Positions 5,918 through 8,503 of a stretch of 8,503 bases of DNA are shown here, one piece after another. The stretch's first letter is position 1. The number at the start of each line of letters is the position of its first letter. The notes below the pieces were generated by a model. It was not told the DNA's origin and did no database searches. It worked only from the letters and a program-made list of their open reading frames with translations. The DNA comes from Nitrospirota bacterium (GTDB lineage Bacteria; Nitrospirota; Nitrospiria; Nitrospirales; UBA8639): the NCBI GenBank assembly GCA_029879555.1, contig JAOUQB010000084.1, forward strand, positions 1 through 8,503. The letters are read 5' to 3'. A program made the position numbers and the translations under genes.

Positions 5918-6757
5918 CTACCGGGATTTTTTCTTCCGACTGGCAATAATATATCGTGAACTTTGATTTCTTGGTTTTCGCGTCTTAAAACCCTTTGCCG
6001 GCTGCCCCCAAGGAGAGACCGGATGGGGATTTCCTGCTCCGGCTTTCCCCTCGCCACCCCCATGCGGATGGTCTACCGGATTCATAACAACGCCCCGCAC
6101 ATGTGGCTTCTTTCCTAGCCACCGAGTACGCCCAGCTTTTCCAACGGTGACGTTACTATGATCCAAATTTCCTACCTGACCAATGGTTGCCATACAGGTA
6201 CCAAGGATCTTTCGCATTTCCCCTGAACCCAATCGGATTTGCACATAACCCTGATCCCTTCCCATTACCTGTGCGGAAGCACCAGCGCTCCTAGCTAATT
6301 GGGCACCCTTACCTGGCTTCAACTCAATATTATGAATCACAACGCCCAATGGCACCTCAATAAGGGGCAAGGCATTCCCTACCCGCACATCGGCCTTGGT
6401 CCCTGACTGCACAGAGTCACCAACTGCCAACCCATGGGGAGCCAAGATATACCGCTTCTCGCCATCTACATAATGCAATAAAGCAATTCGAGCGGTTCGA
6501 TTCGGATCATATTCAATGCCCGCTACCTTAGCCGGCACCCCTGCTTTTTCGCGCTTAAAATCAATCATTCGATATCGGCGCTTATGCCCACCACCCCTAA
6601 AACGAACGGTGATTCGTCCTGCATTATTTCTTCCACCAGACGGGGAAATAGTTTTTGTTAAACTTCTCTCCGGCTTATTCGGAGACAACCCCTCGTTCGT
6701 CACCGCAGACATTCCGCGGCGACCAGGTGACGTTGGCTTATATTCCTTTATTGGCAT
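5918..6757 (-). CDS. rplB: 50S ribosomal protein L2
   Basis: L2 is the most conserved large-subunit protein, required for subunit association and for forming the peptidyl transferase centre. The 279-residue product (E. coli 273) begins [19 protein letters not shown]. The N-terminal RNA-binding OB domain includes [20 protein letters not shown] (42-61) and [14 protein letters not shown]. The C-terminal domain includes [32 protein letters not shown] and [15 protein letters not shown]. His230 aligns with E. coli His229, implicated in activity. The tail is basic and ends in KKKSR. ATG at 6757 is supported by an in-frame stop upstream at 6788-6790, but no Shine-Dalgarno precedes it; a 12-nt AT-rich palindrome sits there instead. 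The stop is TAG. Confidence 0.98.
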   Translation of the reverse strand: MPIKEYKPTSPGRRGMSAVTNEGLSPNKPERSLTKTISPSGGRNNAGRITVRFRGGGHKRRYRMIDFKREKAGVPAKVAGIEYDPNRTARIALLHYVDGEKRYILAPHGLAVGDSVQSGTKADVRVGNALPLIEVPLGVVIHNIELKPGKGAQLARSAGASAQVMGRDQGYVQIRLGSGEMRKILGTCMATIGQVGNLDHSNVTVGKAGRTRWLGKKPHVRGVVMNPVDHPHGGGEGKAGAGNPHPVSPWGQPAKGFKTRKPRNQSSRYIIASRKKKSR

Positions 6758-6769
6758 AGAAAATTTTCT
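6758..6769. repeat. 12-bp perfect palindrome abutting the rplB start codon
   Basis: AGAAAATTTTCT is a perfect palindrome occupying the 12 nt immediately before the rplB ATG, where a Shine-Dalgarno would be expected. It has no loop, so a stable RNA hairpin is unlikely. The AU-rich unstructured leader may itself favour initiation. Confidence 0.35.
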
Positions 6770-6808
6770 TTCGTAACAATTGACGGACTATTGGAAATTT
6801 GGCAATCC

Positions 6809-7096
6809 TTACGCACTCTCATACAGCTCAATCTTCTCTCCCTCTTTTAATGTCACAAATGCCTTGCGCCAATCCGCCCTCTTCCCCAAATACCGACCCT
6901 GACGCTTCATCTTTCCTCGAACATTCATGACATTAACGGATGCCACCTTTACACTAAAGATCTTTTCCACGGCTCGGCGGACATCAATTCGCGTGGCACG
7001 AGTGTTTACGGCAAAAGCCACACTATTTTTTATTTCACGAATGTTGGTGATTTTTTCCGTCAACAAAGGACGAATCAGCACATCATATGGATTCAT
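6809..7096 (-). CDS. rplW: 50S ribosomal protein L23
   Basis: L23 lines the peptide exit and is the main docking site of trigger factor, SRP and the Sec translocon. The 95-residue product (E. coli 100) begins MNPYDVLIRPLLTEKITN. Glu14 aligns with E. coli Glu18, the contact for trigger factor. RIDVRRAVEKIFSVKVASVN (about 36-55), then KMKRQGRYLGKRADWRKAFV and TLKEGEKIEL, complete the ferredoxin-like fold and its rRNA-binding extension. ATG at 7096 lies one base after the rplD TAG stop, and upstream there is only a weak GGG, so coupling to L4 translation is likely. It ends with TAA, 51 nt before rplB. Confidence 0.97.
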   Translation of the reverse strand: MNPYDVLIRPLLTEKITNIREIKNSVAFAVNTRATRIDVRRAVEKIFSVKVASVNVMNVRGKMKRQGRYLGKRADWRKAFVTLKEGEKIELYESA

Positions 7097-7097
7097 G

Positions 7098-7718
7098 CTA
7101 TACCCAAACTTCCTGAATTTGTTCTAATTCTGCGCGAGAAACTACCAACTTATCACACCACAGCAAATCATAGACATTTAAATCCTTGGCATGAAGGACC
7201 TTCAATAACTTCACATTCTTCCCAATTCGGAAAAGATCCAAAAGGCCCTGCTCAACCACCAACAAAGCTTTTCCGGAAACCCCAACCTGCGAAAGAAGCC
7301 GTACAAGTTCCTTGGTCTTCATCTCAGGCAAAGTCAGGTCGACCACGATTAAATCCCCAGCCGTAGCTTTCGCAGTCAACGCAGCCCTCAGAGCTGCACG
7401 ATAAGCTTTTTTCGGCAAATCAAACGCATACGATCTTGGCTTTGGCCCAAACACTATTCCACCGTGCCTCCAAATTGGAGATCTGGCCGATCCAGCTCTG
7501 GCCCGCCCCGTATGCTTCTGCTTCCAAGGCTTCTTACCGGATCCCCGAACCTCTCCACGACCCTTAGTCGAAGCATTACCCTGGCGACTCGACGCCCTTT
7601 GCATCACAATGGCGCGATGAACAAGAGCCTCATTCACAGAAGAACCAAAGACCCCTTCATGCAATTGAACGGTATCCACCTTCTTACCTGCAGCCCCATA
7701 TACAGGAACAACATCCAT
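7098..7718 (-). CDS. rplD: 50S ribosomal protein L4
   Basis: L4 is a primary 23S rRNA binder whose extended loop reaches the exit-tunnel constriction opposite L22. In E. coli it also represses the S10 operon through a leader that lies outside this window. The 206-residue product (E. coli 201) has VNEALVHRAIVMQRASSRQG (28-47), the loop RGSGKKPWKQKHTGRARAGS (59-78), SPIWRHGGIVFGPKPRSY and LPKKAYRAALRAALTAKA, followed by the Rossmann-like C-terminal part. The loop tip carries HTG where E. coli has GTG. ATG at 7718 has TAGG, overlapping the rplC stop, 8 nt upstream. It lies 9 nt after rplC and 1 nt before rplW; this is the tightest trio in the window. Confidence 0.98.
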   Translation of the reverse strand: MDVVPVYGAAGKKVDTVQLHEGVFGSSVNEALVHRAIVMQRASSRQGNASTKGRGEVRGSGKKPWKQKHTGRARAGSARSPIWRHGGIVFGPKPRSYAFDLPKKAYRAALRAALTAKATAGDLIVVDLTLPEMKTKELVRLLSQVGVSGKALLVVEQGLLDLFRIGKNVKLLKVLHAKDLNVYDLLWCDKLVVSRAELEQIQEVWV

Positions 7719-7727
7719 GCGCTAAAC

Positions 7728-8345
7728 CTAACTAGCCTTTCTCACAATTACCATCCCACCAATAGGGCCGGGAATTGATCCTGAAACAAGTAGAATATTT
7801 TCCTCAGACCGGACATCAAATATGCTCAATCCCTTGATCGTAATTCGCTTATTCCCCATGTGGCCAGGTAAATCTTTATTTTTAAATACTCGCGAAGGGA
7901 AGGAACTCTGACCAATTGAACCCGGGGCCCGATGAAACATCGACCCATGAGAGGCTGGGCCACCACTATAATTATGACGCTTCATGACTCCCTGAAAGCC
8001 CTTTCCCTTAGAAACACCCTGAACATTGACCTGCTCCCCCCTTGAGAACAAATCAACTGTCAGCAAGGCGCCCAACTCAGGTTTTCCCTCGGATTTAAAT
8101 TCCCTTAAATGCCGCCAACGCTTTTCATTGGATTTTTTTAAATGCCCGAGTTGCGCCTTTGTCAACTTCCGTTCGGGGACCTCCTGAAAACCAATCTGAA
8201 CAGCCTCGTACCCATCCCGATTCTTTTCTTTAATTTGGACAATTCCACAAGGACCGGCCTCAACAACGGTGACAGGAATAAGTCGCCTTGACTCGTCAAA
8301 AACCTGAATCATACCCAATTTTTTTCCCAACAACCCATTAACCAT
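7728..8345 (-). CDS. rplC: 50S ribosomal protein L3
   Basis: L3 is an early assembly protein whose loop approaches the peptidyl transferase centre; changes there give pleuromutilin or linezolid resistance. The 205-residue product (E. coli 209) begins MVNGLLGKKLGMIQVFDES. It contains VTVVEAGPCGIVQIKEKNRD (25-44), YEAVQIGF, VQGVSKGKGFQGVMKRHNYS (108-127), SHGSMFHRAPGSIGQ (132-146) and MGNKRITIKGL. Gln146 aligns with E. coli Gln150, the PrmB methylation site. ATG at 8345 is the family start, with only a weak GGG upstream. It follows rpsJ after 51 nt of AT-rich spacer and ends with TAG, 9 nt before rplD. Confidence 0.98.
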   Translation of the reverse strand: MVNGLLGKKLGMIQVFDESRRLIPVTVVEAGPCGIVQIKEKNRDGYEAVQIGFQEVPERKLTKAQLGHLKKSNEKRWRHLREFKSEGKPELGALLTVDLFSRGEQVNVQGVSKGKGFQGVMKRHNYSGGPASHGSMFHRAPGSIGQSSFPSRVFKNKDLPGHMGNKRITIKGLSIFDVRSEENILLVSGSIPGPIGGMVIVRKAS

Positions 8346-8396
8346 GTTTACGTTCTACCCATTTAAAATCGTTAAATACAAAAACCCTAAAACACA

Positions 8397-8503
8397 CTAC
8401 AACTTAATTTCGACATCGACACCAGCAGCCAAATTCAGCTTCATCAAGGCGTCCATGGTTTCTGGAGTTGGCTCCATAATGTCGAGCAAACGTTTGTGCG
8501 TGC
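8397..8503 (-). CDS. rpsJ: 30S ribosomal protein S10, 3' end only
   Basis: Only the last 34 codons and the TAG stop are inside the window; the first two-thirds lie beyond the right edge. The visible protein starts [20 protein letters not shown] and ends [11 protein letters not shown], matching the S10 C terminus (E. coli RTHKRLVDIVEPT, then LAAGVDVQISLG). S10 is a 30S head protein, and as NusE it also joins NusB and NusG in transcription antitermination. It is the first gene of the classical S10 operon, so the operon promoter and any L4-responsive leader would lie upstream, outside this window. Confidence 0.95.
   Translation of the reverse strand, partial: THKRLLDIMEPTPETMDALMKLNLAAGVDVEIKL

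Noticed and set aside
5785..6063. 92-codon minus-strand frame across the rplB-rpsS junction
   Set aside because: It is a different frame of two certain genes on the same strand; an overprinted gene here has no supporting motif or ribosome-binding site.
8361..8377. Inverted repeat ATTTAA/TTAAAT in the rpsJ-rplC spacer
   Set aside because: The arms are A/T only and the spacer is AT-rich, so such a repeat is expected by chance and would be unstable as RNA.
1..8503. CRISPR array, tRNA/rRNA genes, insertion sequences, phage or defence genes
   Set aside because: No spaced direct repeats, cloverleaf-like segments, transposase motifs or foreign-looking genes were found; the window is filled by ribosomal-protein genes with spacers of at most 64 nt.

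Overview
The whole window is one run of ribosomal-protein genes on the minus strand. It is the classic bacterial S10 operon continuing straight into the spc operon. In transcription order (high to low coordinates) the genes are rpsJ (S10, 3' end only), rplC (L3), rplD (L4), rplW (L23), rplB (L2), rpsS (S19), rplV (L22), rpsC (S3), rplP (L16), rpmC (L29), rpsQ (S17), rplN (L14), rplX (L24), rplE (L5), rpsN (S14, zinc type), rpsH (S8), rplF (L6), rplR (L18) and rpsE (S5, cut by the window edge near its C terminus). All 19 are recognisable from their own sequence. The order is the ancestral bacterial one, with no insertion, loss or rearrangement. Nothing on the plus strand looks like a gene.

The source is a bacterium with roughly balanced base composition (mid-40s % GC judged by eye, with AT-richer spacers). 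The protein sequences, for example S5 starting MRVNVEELNLKDK, S14 starting [12 protein letters not shown] and the L2 and L4 sequences, remind me of the Nitrospirota or neighbouring deep Gram-negative phyla. That is an impression from memory, not a search, so taxonomy is low confidence.

The genes fall into tightly coupled groups (L3-L4-L23; L2-S19; L16-L29; L14-L24-L5-S14; L6-L18) separated by spacers of about 33-64 nt. Most genes have a Shine-Dalgarno-like sequence. L2, L5 and L23 do not have a clear one. No promoter or convincing terminator was found, so transcription must start upstream of the window, before S10, and continue beyond S5. Three GTG starts (S14, L18, S5) are inferred. Upstream start codons for L24, S17 and L29 are rejected in favour of ones with a properly placed ribosome-binding site.

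The products build both subunits. L3, L4, L23, L2, L22, L16, L29, L14, L24, L5, L6 and L18 belong to the 50S; S10, S19, S3, S17, S14, S8 and S5 belong to the 30S. I do not see a previously undescribed system here. The points worth a second look are subtle: an unusually high share of TAG stops, small hairpins before S3 and S5, an uncertain N-terminal extension of L5, and a few residue changes at functional sites.
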